From Anaerolineae bacterium (GTDB lineage: Bacteria > Chloroflexota > Anaerolineae > Anaerolineales > Villigracilaceae), in the NCBI GenBank assembly GCA_022013685.1, contig JAKLPV010000070.1, positions 41,860 to 105,859 of the forward strand: DNA of 64,000 bases, given 5' to 3'. The first letter of the stretch is position 1. Each line of letters starts with the position of its first letter. The notes below the pieces were generated by a model that had not been told where the DNA came from, searched no databases, and was given only the letters and a program-made list of their open reading frames with translations. Positions 24,902 to 33,318 of this stretch are shown piece after piece. The translations under genes were made by a program, and so were the position numbers.

Positions 24902-27886
24902 TCATTTCTGGCCGATTTGGGTCAGCAGGGCATTGCTCTCTTTGTCCGCTTCGGTCGGATGGCCGAGGTTGTCGAGGATCAAGACTGAAGCACCCATTAC
25001 TGCCAGGCAGATGGCAACTTCAAAGATCAAGGCATTGCTCAAGACCATGCCGGGCGGCAGGAAAGATGTAATTTTTAACCAGGCGCCGTAATCAATGACG
25101 GTAAAAAACCCTTTTTCCATTTCGCCGTTGCCCAATAAAAAGCCAAACAAAGCATTGACCAGGGCCAAGCCCAAGCCAATCCCAATAAAGCGTACCGGGG
25201 CGAGCCACTTGAGCTTGGCCTTGATAGCATTGTAACCAAAGATGATGTACCAACTGGCGATGGCCAGACTGATGGTCACGCCAGCGGTGAAACCATCCCC
25301 GGGTTGGTCATGGCCAAAGAGCACATGCGTAATTGCCAGGATAACTGCCAGCGGTAACAAGACGTAAGCCAATAAATGCAGGAAGGGTGATGTGGGCAGG
25401 CCAAACGCGCCGCGCGGCTCACCCAGCGGATTTTGGCGTTCTTCCGGTTCGACTTGCTCACTATTTGCTGCCTTACGAACTGTATAGTGCAGGATGGTGT
25501 AAATTCCGAGGGCGGCAAAGGAAAAGACCATTATTTCAAGCATGGTATCCAGCCCGCGGAAATCGACCACAATTGCGCCGACCATGTCCTTTGCGCCAGC
25601 CAAATCTTTAGCATTTTGCGCATAAAAGGATGTTGCCAGGCTATTTTCACGCGGACGCAGTTCAAGCGCGGCAAAAGATACGATAAAGACAACAGCTCCC
25701 AGCGCCAATGCAATAAAACCATCGCGCAAAAGGCCTCGCCGGGTTTGGTTGAGGGTAAATTCCTGGGCTTTTTTGCGCAGGTTGCGCGGGATGATGGTCA
25801 GGGTCAAAACGAGAATGATTGTCGCCAGAATGTCCACGACCACCTGAACCAAGGCCACATCCGGAGCAGGCTCAAGGGCCATCCAGGCTGCCACTGCCAA
25901 ACCGGAGACGCCAAAACCGAGAATGGCGTGCAAATCGCGTTTCAACTTAACACTGATAAAGGATGCGACCACAGCGATGGAAAGAGCAGATATACGCAGG
26001 AAAATAAAAACCCAGTTTGTTTCGGGCCAGTTGAAAACATTTCCAGACTGGAAAGGAGCCAGTGGCAGGCCGCCAAGGGCCAACACCAGGGCCAACGTTG
26101 CCACCAGCATGACGCTGATGTAGAAACGAATCTTTCCGTGCTGAAGCAGGGTGGCCTGTTTCGCCAGCCAATCCAGCCCGCGCAAGGTTCCGTCATACAG
26201 GGCATTGGCGCTCAGCCTGGGCAGGAAAACCGCAAGGATCGGGCGGATATGCATCAGCCGCCAGAAAAGCAGCGATCCGAGCGTGATCGCCAGTATAGAC
26301 AGCATCAACGGAACGTTGATCCCTGTCCACAGGGCCAGTGAGACTTTGACTTTTGCGCCGAAGGAGGCTTTGGCCGCATCTGCTAGGAAGTTGGCCAGGA
26401 ACGCCGGCTCGGGCAGGATGCCAACCAGCAATGAGAGTAAGGCCGGGATGGCGGGAGCCAGCCAGAAACCCCATTTGGGATCGTGTCCGTGCGGCGGGTG
26501 TTTGGGGTCAGCCGGTTGGCCGAGGAAGGTGCCGCGAATCAGCAGCCCGGACTGGGCCAGGAGCATCGCCCCGGCCAGGACCGTCATCAGCGGGAAGAGA
26601 AAATCGACACTGGCGGGCAGGCTGGGGTGGGTGGCAGTGGCAAGCAGCGTTTCTTTGGCAAGGAATCCAAACAGTGGCGGGAGTCCGGCCATCGAAAGGG
26701 CTGGCACTACCATCAGAATAAACAAAACAGGCATCTGTTTACGCAGGCCGCCCAGGCTGCGCAAGTCGCGGGTGCCGGTTTCATGGTCGATGATGCCCGC
26801 CGACATGAACAGGGACGATTTATACAAGGCGTGAGCCAGGATACCGATCACCAGCGCCTTGGACGCAATTTCGCTGCCCTGGCCGATGAGCGCAACCATT
26901 ACACCCAGTTGGGAGATGGTGGAGTAGGCCAACAGAGCCTTCAGGTCGTTCTGTTTCAATCCCAAATAAGCGCCGGTCAGCATGGTGGCAAATCCAAACA
27001 GGCTCAAGACCCAGAACCAGGCATCGGTGTCGCCCATGACCGGGTTAAAACGCGCCAGCAAGTAGATGCCGGCCTTGACCATGGTGGCCGAGTGCAGGTA
27101 GGCGCTGGCCGGGGTGGGGGCAGACATGGCTTCGGGTAGCCAGATGTGGGCCGGGACCTGGGCGCTCTTGGTGAAAGCGCCGAACACGAGCAGGCCAAAG
27201 AAAACCGGGTAGAGCGCGCTCTCGCGCAGCAGCTCGCCGCTCGAAAGGATGCTCTTGAAATCGGACACGCCGGTGACGACCATGATAAAGACAAAACCGG
27301 CCAGCAGGGCGATCCCGCCGCCGCCGGTGATGAATAGCGACTTGAATGCTCCTTTGCGAGCGGCCTCGTCTTTGTATTTGTAGCCAATCAGCAGGAAGGA
27401 TGAAATGCTGGTACCTTCCCAAAAGAGAAAGAGCGTAATCAAATCGCCAGCCAGGACGACGCCGAGCATGACGGTCATAAAAATTAAGATAAAAGTTAAA
27501 AAGCGCCAGGATGTATTGTCGCCGTGGAAATAATAACCGGCGTAAATGATGACTAGCACGCCGATGCCGGTAACGATCAGGGCGAAGAGGGTCGAGAGGC
27601 CGTCGAGGTAGAGTGAGAAATTGATTCCCAGGGACGGTATCCAGGGCAGGCTAAAGATGAGGGCTTCCCCGTCCGGCTTCCCGGCATAGGCCAGGAGGAT
27701 GCTGCCAAAGGCTGCCGCAGGAAAGATAGCCAAAATCCAGCCCATGCGTTCGGTGCTCAGGCGCGGATTAATGGCTGGCAAGGCAAAAACCAGGGCAACC
27801 AGGATGGCAAGGAAGAGAATTAAAAAGGGAAACAACAAAATAGGCAACATAGTAAATATTTTATCCAAAAAATACCCCACAGACAT
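24902..27886 (-). CDS. mrpA: Fused Mrp antiporter subunits A and B
   Basis: 994 residues. Residues about 1-620 are the NuoL-like part of MrpA, with FLFWEGTSISSFLLIGYKYKD, a key Glu, and TKSAQVPAHIWLPEAMSAPTP. The next about 160 carry the MrpA-specific C-terminal helices. The final about 190 match MrpB (LFGHDQPGDGFTAGVTISLA). MrpB is usually a separate gene; here no stop separates them, and no separate mrpB occurs before mrpC. The ATG at 27850 (MLPILLFPFLI) is an equally plausible start: it aligns better with known MrpA N-termini, but neither start has a clear ribosome site. It follows cbiO by 50 bp on the same strand. Confidence 0.9.
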   Translation of the reverse strand: MSVGYFLDKIFTMLPILLFPFLILFLAILVALVFALPAINPRLSTERMGWILAIFPAAAFGSILLAYAGKPDGEALIFSLPWIPSLGINFSLYLDGLSTLFALIVTGIGVLVIIYAGYYFHGDNTSWRFLTFILIFMTVMLGVVLAGDLITLFLFWEGTSISSFLLIGYKYKDEAARKGAFKSLFITGGGGIALLAGFVFIMVVTGVSDFKSILSSGELLRESALYPVFFGLLVFGAFTKSAQVPAHIWLPEAMSAPTPASAYLHSATMVKAGIYLLARFNPVMGDTDAWFWVLSLFGFATMLTGAYLGLKQNDLKALLAYSTISQLGVMVALIGQGSEIASKALVIGILAHALYKSSLFMSAGIIDHETGTRDLRSLGGLRKQMPVLFILMVVPALSMAGLPPLFGFLAKETLLATATHPSLPASVDFLFPLMTVLAGAMLLAQSGLLIRGTFLGQPADPKHPPHGHDPKWGFWLAPAIPALLSLLVGILPEPAFLANFLADAAKASFGAKVKVSLALWTGINVPLMLSILAITLGSLLFWRLMHIRPILAVFLPRLSANALYDGTLRGLDWLAKQATLLQHGKIRFYISVMLVATLALVLALGGLPLAPFQSGNVFNWPETNWVFIFLRISALSIAVVASFISVKLKRDLHAILGFGVSGLAVAAWMALEPAPDVALVQVVVDILATIILVLTLTIIPRNLRKKAQEFTLNQTRRGLLRDGFIALALGAVVFIVSFAALELRPRENSLATSFYAQNAKDLAGAKDMVGAIVVDFRGLDTMLEIMVFSFAALGIYTILHYTVRKAANSEQVEPEERQNPLGEPRGAFGLPTSPFLHLLAYVLLPLAVILAITHVLFGHDQPGDGFTAGVTISLAIASWYIIFGYNAIKAKLKWLAPVRFIGIGLGLALVNALFGFLLGNGEMEKGFFTVIDYGAWLKITSFLPPGMVLSNALIFEVAICLAVMGASVLILDNLGHPTEADKESNALLTQIGQK

Positions 27887-27936
27887 AATGCTTATCGGGT
27901 ATTTACGGCGTTCTTATGTGATTCTTATGCAAGCTC

Positions 27937-28698
27937 TCAGGGTTTTTCGAGACCATGCGCTTCGAGCAGGGATTGGTCTTCGAGCAGTTCGACGGTAGGG
28001 CCATCGGCGACGATGCGGCCCTCGTCCACGATAACCATGCGCGGGAAGAGTTCGCGCACCATGGCCAGGTCGTGGGTTGAGACCAGCATGGTGATCTCGA
28101 GGTCGCGCAGCAGGTGGATCAGCGAGCGGCGCGCGCGCGGGTCGAGGCCGGCGGATGGTTCGTCGAGCACCAGCAGGCGCGGGTTCATCGCTAAAACGGT
28201 GGCGATTGCGATCCGTTTTTTCTCGCCGACGCTCAAGTGGTGTGAAAGGCGTTCGCGATAGGCGCTCATGCGCACGCTTTCGAGGGCTGAGTCGACCCGC
28301 TGGCGGATCTCGTTTTCGGGCAGGCCCATGTGCAGCGGGCCGAAGGCCACATCTTCGAAGACGGTCGGGGAGAAGAGCTGATCGTCGGGGTTCTGGAAAA
28401 CCAACCCGACGGCAGAGCGGATTAGGGGCAGGTTCTTTTCGTTTAACGGTATCCCGGCGACGGTGAGTCCGCCTTTGCCGCGCAAAATCCCGTTCAGGTG
28501 CAGCATCAGGGTACTTTTCCCGGCGCCGTTCGGGCCGACCAGCGCAACTTTGTCCCCCTGGGCGAGGTGCAGGTTGATGCCGTCCAGGGCGATGTGGCCG
28601 TCTGGATAGGAAAAGTGGAGGTTGTCGACCTTAAGGATTTGGCCTTCAAAAGGCGGCAGTTCGTAATGGGTGGTTGGGTGGCGGTGGTTTTCAGGCAT
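27937..28698 (-). CDS. cbiO: Cobalt/nickel ECF transporter ATPase CbiO
   Basis: 253 residues with an ordered ABC set: Walker A GPNGAGKST, Q-loop VGLVFQNPDDQLF, the ECF signature LSVGEKKRIAIATVLA, Walker B LLVLDEPSAGLD and the H-loop STHDLAMV. 'QNPDDQLF' is typical of the energy-coupling-factor type. It hydrolyses ATP to drive the transporter made by CbiM and CbiQ. It follows cbiQ by 12 bp. Confidence 0.95.
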   Translation of the reverse strand: MPENHRHPTTHYELPPFEGQILKVDNLHFSYPDGHIALDGINLHLAQGDKVALVGPNGAGKSTLMLHLNGILRGKGGLTVAGIPLNEKNLPLIRSAVGLVFQNPDDQLFSPTVFEDVAFGPLHMGLPENEIRQRVDSALESVRMSAYRERLSHHLSVGEKKRIAIATVLAMNPRLLVLDEPSAGLDPRARRSLIHLLRDLEITMLVSTHDLAMVRELFPRMVIVDEGRIVADGPTVELLEDQSLLEAHGLEKP

Positions 28699-28710
28699 GG
28701 AATATCCGGT

Positions 28711-29502
28711 TTACAGGCGGGCCAGGAGTTGCAGGAAGATCAAGGTCAGGCTGGAGAATGTGAGTACCAGCCAGTCGCGGCGGGTGATGATGTGGGCGCG
28801 CAGTGTGCGCAGTTGTCCCTGGTAGCCGCGGGCGAGCATGGCGTTGTAGATGCGGTCACTGCGTTCGTAACTGCGCAGGAAGAGCTGCCCGGCCATGTTG
28901 CCGGCGATGTGGGCGCGCCAGAAGACGGTCCGCCCGCTTTTCAGGCCGGGCAGGGCGGCAGAACGGGCATCGCGGGCGCGCAGCAGGCGCATGACTTCGT
29001 CGGTCAGGACAAACAGGTAACGGTAAAGGAAGGCGACGATGGTGGTCAGGATGGCCGGGACGCGCAGGTGCTCGAAGGCGTGGATCATGTCTGGGAACTG
29101 GGTGACGGAGATCAGCAGTATCCCGGCCTGGACCGAGAGCCAGGAGCGCAGCATGATGCTGGCAAAGCGCAGCAGCCCGGCGTCGGTGGGGACGAGTTTT
29201 ATCGGGCCGAGCGTCCATTCGGCCAGCGGCTGCCCGGCAGGCATGAAGATGGCCGAGACAGCCGCCAGCGCAAACGGCAAGGCAATAAACGAACGTCTAA
29301 AGGAGAAATCGACGCCCAGGTTGGAGAAATGGTTGGCGAGCAGGATCAAAAGCCAGGCCAGGCCAAAGGCGGCCCAGGCGCCGTCGGGCAGCAGCGCATT
29401 CGACAGGATAAAGGCGACTGCAAGCACCACCTTGACGCGTGGGTCGAGGCGGTGCAGGGGGCTTTCAGCGTGGTAGTAACGGTCGAAGGCGTCAGCGTGC
29501 AT
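28711..29502 (-). CDS. cbiQ: Cobalt/nickel ECF transporter transmembrane subunit CbiQ
   Basis: 263 residues, about five or six helices. The N-terminal SPLHRLDPRVKVVLAVAFIL and the coupling motifs near YRYLFVLTDEVMRLLRARDAR and RSYERSDRIYNAMLARGYQ, with the Ala-Arg-Gly coupling helices, are classical for EcfT/CbiQ. It links the ATPase to the substrate-binding CbiM. The direction and spacing match cbiM-cbiQ-cbiO. Confidence 0.95.
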   Translation of the reverse strand: MHADAFDRYYHAESPLHRLDPRVKVVLAVAFILSNALLPDGAWAAFGLAWLLILLANHFSNLGVDFSFRRSFIALPFALAAVSAIFMPAGQPLAEWTLGPIKLVPTDAGLLRFASIMLRSWLSVQAGILLISVTQFPDMIHAFEHLRVPAILTTIVAFLYRYLFVLTDEVMRLLRARDARSAALPGLKSGRTVFWRAHIAGNMAGQLFLRSYERSDRIYNAMLARGYQGQLRTLRAHIITRRDWLVLTFSSLTLIFLQLLARL

Positions 29503-29554
29503 TGGGCAAGGGATTCTTTCACGGAATCACGGACTGGAGCGGACAGGGATGGCG

Positions 29555-29598
29555 GATATCGAATTGCGAATTACGAATTGCGAATATCGAATTGCCAA
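29555..29598. repeat. AT-rich GAATTGCGAATT-type repeat between cbiM and cbiQ
   Basis: A short tandem of the unit CGAATT(G/A)CGAATA fills the 96 bp gap that otherwise interrupts the cbiMQO genes. Related sequence lies upstream of nuoG (41925-41996) and inside nuoG (40602-40625). Confidence 0.7.
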
Positions 29599-30537
29599 TC
29601 AGGCTTCTTTTTTCTTGAGCAGGCCGCCGAGTAGGAACATGATTCCCAGTACGACAAGTGCGCCGACGATGCCTGCTACAACGGTCGAGAGGGCGGTTTC
29701 ACCGAGGAAAGGCACGGTGTAGTCGGGCAAAAGTTGGTAAGGGGCATCCAGTCCGCGGTTGAGGAAGCCCATGTCTTCGGCGATGCGCTCCAGGCCATCC
29801 GGGTCACCGGAGGCAAAGGGCGAAATCAGCACCGCCAAAATCGAGATGATAACCCCGGCGTAGATCCAGCCGCGGCCGCCTTTTTCGGCGACCGACTGGC
29901 TGTCGAGCAGGTCAGGCCGGGCTTGCAGGATAAATCCCAGGGCAGCGACGGTGATAATGGCTTCGCCGATGCCGATCAGGGCATGCACGCCGAGCATGGC
30001 CGGAATGACCACCTGAAGTTGGGATGTGCCGCTCAACCAGAGCTGCAGGGCGGTCAGCAGCGCGGCAGCCATGGTCGAGAGCCAAGCTCCCGCGCCGGCC
30101 ACCGCCAGGCGGGTGGTTTTATTGGCATTCAAGACCGAGCGATACAGGCCAAAACCGATCATGGCGGTCAGAACGCCCATGTTGAAGATATTGGCACCCA
30201 TGACCAGCAGGCCGCCATCCTGAAAGAGCAAACCTTGTAAGCCAACCACAGCAGTCATTACCAAAATGGCCGCCCAGGGGCCGAGCACGATTGCGGCTAG
30301 CGCGCCGCCCAAAAAGTGACCGGAGGTGCCGCCCGCCACCGGGAAGTTGAGCATTTGAGCGGCAAAGATAAAGGCGGCCATGATGCCCATCAGCGGCACT
30401 TGTTTTTCGCCGAGGGCTTTGTTGGTTTTTGAAATCGCCATCCCGACCGCGGCTGCGGTCAACGCCCAGAAGATGAGCGAGATGACCAGGTTCAAGAATC
30501 CATCTGGGATGTGAAGGGGAGCAGGTGCAAATAACAT
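29599..30537 (-). CDS. cbiM: Cobalt/nickel ECF transporter substrate-binding subunit CbiM with PDGLE domain
   Basis: 312 residues. The N-terminus carries HIPDGFL, the metal-binding start of CbiM/NikM. The helices contain MNFPVAGGTSGHFLGGALAA and the C-terminal part GDPDGLERIAEDMGF is the PDGLE (CbiN-like) domain. Most CbiM begin Met-His-Ile-Pro, with the amino group and His2 as metal ligands. Here eight residues (MLFAPAPL) precede the His, so cleavage would be needed to expose it. GAGG-type ribosome site GGAGG is just upstream, inside the end of the fur gene. No separate cbiN is seen. Confidence 0.9.
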   Translation of the reverse strand: MLFAPAPLHIPDGFLNLVISLIFWALTAAAVGMAISKTNKALGEKQVPLMGIMAAFIFAAQMLNFPVAGGTSGHFLGGALAAIVLGPWAAILVMTAVVGLQGLLFQDGGLLVMGANIFNMGVLTAMIGFGLYRSVLNANKTTRLAVAGAGAWLSTMAAALLTALQLWLSGTSQLQVVIPAMLGVHALIGIGEAIITVAALGFILQARPDLLDSQSVAEKGGRGWIYAGVIISILAVLISPFASGDPDGLERIAEDMGFLNRGLDAPYQLLPDYTVPFLGETALSTVVAGIVGALVVLGIMFLLGGLLKKKEA

Positions 30538-30538
30538 G

Positions 30539-30961
30539 TTAGCCTCCTCGCGGCTTGCAATTTGGGCAAATGCCCGTCAGGGTAATGTGGTTTTCAGTCA
30601 ACCTGTAGCCGGTTGCGCTTTCCAATTGGTCAAAAATGGTTTGCATGACTTCTGCGGCCAGTTCCGTCTGCGCGCCGCAGGTGCGGCAATGCAGGTGGTG
30701 GTGTGGATGGCGCGCCAGTTCATATTCCAGCTGTCCGTTGCCTGTGTGGGTGACGCGCACCAGCCCATTCTTCACTAAAAAATCAAGGTTGCGATAGACG
30801 GTTGGCTCGGTCAGGGCCGGGGCGACACGATCGTAGATCTCCGTTCGGATCAGGTGTCCGCCGGATGCGTGCAGGGCATTCAAAATTGCGATGCGCTGGT
30901 TGGTCAGGCGGAATCCTTTTTCGCGGATCTGCTCGGCCAAGTGTAAGGGGTTACAGGTCAT
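30539..30961 (-). CDS. Fur-family metal-responsive repressor
   Basis: 140 residues. A winged helix (FRLTNQRIAILNALHASGGHLI, TEPTVYRNLDFLVKNGLV) is followed by the metal site HPHHHLHCRTCG and the structural zinc pairs CRTC and CPNC. It is 1 bp from the cbiM start and is the first gene of the transporter cluster, so it probably senses the transported metal (nickel, cobalt or zinc). An inverted repeat, TTATTG-N10-CAATAA type, lies directly before its ATG (30963-30988), consistent with autoregulation. No obvious ribosome site is seen, so the mRNA may be leaderless. The specific ion cannot be read from sequence. Confidence 0.88.
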   Translation of the reverse strand: MTCNPLHLAEQIREKGFRLTNQRIAILNALHASGGHLIRTEIYDRVAPALTEPTVYRNLDFLVKNGLVRVTHTGNGQLEYELARHPHHHLHCRTCGAQTELAAEVMQTIFDQLESATGYRLTENHITLTGICPNCKPRGG

Positions 30962-30962
30962 A

Positions 30963-30988
30963 CCTTATTGTAACTTATTGCAATAAGG
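30963..30988 (-). promoter_or_regulatory. Candidate Fur-family operator
   Basis: CCTTATTG and CAATAAGG arms separated by 10 bases, with an inner TTATTGCAATAA palindrome. It abuts the start codon of the Fur-family gene and would cover its promoter or initiation region. Confidence 0.6.
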
Positions 30989-31055
30989 ATAACAAAACAT
31001 TAACAAAAACAGGATTGATCATAAAGATGAGTCCTGCCAAATGCTATCAGGGTTG

Positions 31056-31086
31056 GGTCTCGATACGCGCTTCGCGCTACTCGACC
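31056..31086. repeat. Short dispersed palindromic repeat
   Basis: GGTCTCGATACGCG-CTT-CGCGCTACTCGACC forms an imperfect inverted repeat between the fur start and the HAD gene end. This is a sequence type often scattered in genomes; related CTTCGA...CTCAG repeats occur elsewhere in this window. Confidence 0.6.
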
Positions 31087-31091
31087 AGCGT

Positions 31092-31751
31092 CTATGACAG
31101 TTTTTGCAGCAATTCTTTGAGCGGCAGGTCAGACATTTCCTTGAGTCTCAGGCTGGCGGGAGGAAAGTCGAGATTTTGGGTAACCGGATTGGGGATAGCG
31201 ACGACGCGGATTCCGGCGCGGTTGGCGGCCAGCACGCCGTTGGGCGAATCTTCGAAAACGAGGGCTTCGTGCGTTCCCACCCCGAGCTTGCTTTGCGCGG
31301 CCAGGAAGAGTTCCGGCTCGGGCTTGGTTCGGGATACATCCTCGCTGCATTGCACCGTTTCGAAATAATGGAACAACCCCAAACGTTGGAGATGGCCGTC
31401 GACCCACCAGTGTGGCGAACTGGAGGCAACCGCCAGCCGCAGGCCGAGGCGTTGGGCCGTTTCGATGGTTTCGAGTACGCCGGGGCGCGGTTTGGCGGCG
31501 AGGATCATCTGCATGGATTCGTCGCGGACGCGCGATTCGAGCCCAAAGTCCGCGAGCGAGCGGCCGGTGAGCTCTTCGAGGTGGGTGAGCGGGTGAAAGT
31601 CCGAAGCAGCCGTCCCGCCGACGATTTGTCCCCAATTTTCAATCGTCAGGGTCTGGCCGAATTCGGCGTAGACGTTTTGCCAGGCCTGGTATTCGGGGGT
31701 TTCGGTGTCAAGGATGAGTCCGTCGAAGTCAAAGATCAGGGCTTTTATCAT
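31092..31751 (-). CDS. HAD-superfamily phosphatase, beta-phosphoglucomutase-like
   Basis: 219 residues. HAD motif I is FDFDGLILDTET (the first two Asp are catalytic), motif II is AVASSSPHW, motif III includes the conserved Lys in TKPEPELFL, and motif IV is ALVFEDSPNGVLAA. The helical cap sits between motif I and II. These are sugar-phosphate phosphatases or mutases with loose specificity. It follows the nuo operon on the same strand but is separated by a terminator (31771-31802). Confidence 0.88.
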   Translation of the reverse strand: MIKALIFDFDGLILDTETPEYQAWQNVYAEFGQTLTIENWGQIVGGTAASDFHPLTHLEELTGRSLADFGLESRVRDESMQMILAAKPRPGVLETIETAQRLGLRLAVASSSPHWWVDGHLQRLGLFHYFETVQCSEDVSRTKPEPELFLAAQSKLGVGTHEALVFEDSPNGVLAANRAGIRVVAIPNPVTQNLDFPPASLRLKEMSDLPLKELLQKLS

Positions 31752-31770
31752 GGGCGCGATTGTACCAAAG

Positions 31771-31802
31771 AAAAAGTCCGCACCGGGTGGCGCGGACTTT
31801 TT
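31771..31802 (-). terminator. Terminator of the nuo operon
   Basis: AAAAAGTCCGC(A)CC / GG(C)GCGGACTTTTT with a 4-base loop, 20 bp after the nuoN stop. Confidence 0.9.
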
Positions 31803-31821
31803 GTGATTTACGAGAATATTT

Positions 31822-33267
31822 TTAGAACAAAGCCAGTACCGCCCGGCTGGCCCAGTCGAAGAGCGGAGCCGGGAACAGGCTGAGGAGAACCGTCAGGACA
31901 GCCATTGCGCCGATGGTGAAATCGAGCCAGGCTTCGCGGGTGACTTGCGGATCGCCGTCCTGCATGTACATTTTGACAACAACACGCAGGTAGTAATAGG
32001 CGGAGACGAGCGAGGTCAGCACGCCAACGACAGCCAGCGGGTAATAACCACCCGTAATCACGGCGCGGAACAAGTAGATTTTGCCGACCAGGCCAAGGGT
32101 GGGTGGCAGGCCGATGAGCGAGAGCATGAATACGGTCATCGCTGCGGCCAGGAAGGGCTGCTTGCGCCCCAGGCCGGCGTAGTCGTCGATTTTCAATCCC
32201 TGACCGTTCGCTTTTTCAAGGGCTATGACGACGCCCCAGGCCCCGAAGGAGGTCAGGGTGTAGGCGGCCAGGTAAAAGAGTGCGGCAGCAACCGAGAGTT
32301 CGCGCACGGCGGGGTTGGCATACGGCACAAAAGCCATCAGGATGTAGCCCGCCTGGGCAATGCTGGAATAGGCCAGCATGCGTTTGATGTTGGTTTGGGC
32401 GATGGCGACAAAGTTGCCAACCAGCATCGAGAGCGCCGAAAGCACCACGAGGACCTGGGTCAGGTCGAGGGCCAGGGCGGGCAGGCCGAGCGCAAAAACA
32501 CGCAGCAAGGCGGCAAAACCGGCGGTCTTGGCCCCGGCGGCCATGAAGGCCGTGACCGAGGTAGGTGCGCCCTGGTAAACATCCGGCGTCCACATGTGAA
32601 AGGGGACTGCCGCAACCTTGAAACTGAAACCAACCAGAATGAGCGCCGCGCCAACCAACAGGAGTGGAATGTTGGCTGCGCCCGCAGCGACAACTGCGAC
32701 GATCTCAGCCAGCGAGGTGGAGCCGGTCGCGCCGAAGGTCAGGGCGATACCGTAGACCACAAATCCACTGGCGAATGCGCCCAGCAGGAAGTATTTGATC
32801 CCCGCTTCTTCAGAATCCGTTTTTGGGTAGGCCATCGCGGCCATGACGTAGAGCGGAAAGGAAAGCAGCTCGAGAGCCAGGAAGGTCACGATCAGGTCGG
32901 AGGCCTGGGCCATCAGCATCATGCCAACCACCGAGAAGAGCAACAGGGCGTAATATTCACCGCGCTCGATATCCATACGTTGCAAGTAGTTGTAGGAAAG
33001 CGCAATCCCCAGCAGGCCGGCCAGCAGGAAGAGACAGACCAGGAAGGTCGAGAAACCGTCCAGTGTGACCATGCCGCCAAAACCGACCGTTTCACGCCCG
33101 AACTGGCTCAGGCTGATGCCAAGGGTCAGGAGCAGCCCAACAGCCGCGAGCAGGGCGGTTAACCCTTTGCGGCCGGGCGGGACAAATAAATCTGCCAGCA
33201 GGAGCAAGGATGCCCAGGATGCCAGGGTAATGACCGGGAAAAGTACGTCAAAATCGAGTGGTGTCAT
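31822..33267 (-). CDS. nuoN: NADH:quinone oxidoreductase subunit N
   Basis: 481 residues, about 14 helices. The antiporter-like channel shows FLALELLSFPLYVMAA (key Glu), a Lys in GFSFKVAAVPFHMWTPDVYQG and NIKRMLAYSSIAQAGYI. It is the last gene of the 14-gene operon. I chose the ATG at 33267, which has GGAG at 6 bp; the frame opens 15 bp earlier at a GTG. Confidence 0.95.
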   Translation of the reverse strand: MTPLDFDVLFPVITLASWASLLLLADLFVPPGRKGLTALLAAVGLLLTLGISLSQFGRETVGFGGMVTLDGFSTFLVCLFLLAGLLGIALSYNYLQRMDIERGEYYALLLFSVVGMMLMAQASDLIVTFLALELLSFPLYVMAAMAYPKTDSEEAGIKYFLLGAFASGFVVYGIALTFGATGSTSLAEIVAVVAAGAANIPLLLVGAALILVGFSFKVAAVPFHMWTPDVYQGAPTSVTAFMAAGAKTAGFAALLRVFALGLPALALDLTQVLVVLSALSMLVGNFVAIAQTNIKRMLAYSSIAQAGYILMAFVPYANPAVRELSVAAALFYLAAYTLTSFGAWGVVIALEKANGQGLKIDDYAGLGRKQPFLAAAMTVFMLSLIGLPPTLGLVGKIYLFRAVITGGYYPLAVVGVLTSLVSAYYYLRVVVKMYMQDGDPQVTREAWLDFTIGAMAVLTVLLSLFPAPLFDWASRAVLALF

Positions 33268-33318
33268 AAATGCTCCGTGCACCTGCCGCTGCGAAAATTA
33301 GCGCGGCAAATGGATGGA

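Noticed and set aside
28498..29634. 378-residue plus-strand frame opposite cbiO/cbiQ
   Set aside because: Antisense to two well-recognised genes; no ribosome site.
31945..33162. 405-residue plus-strand frame opposite nuoN
   Set aside because: Charged, low-complexity shadow of a membrane protein; no start site or family signal.
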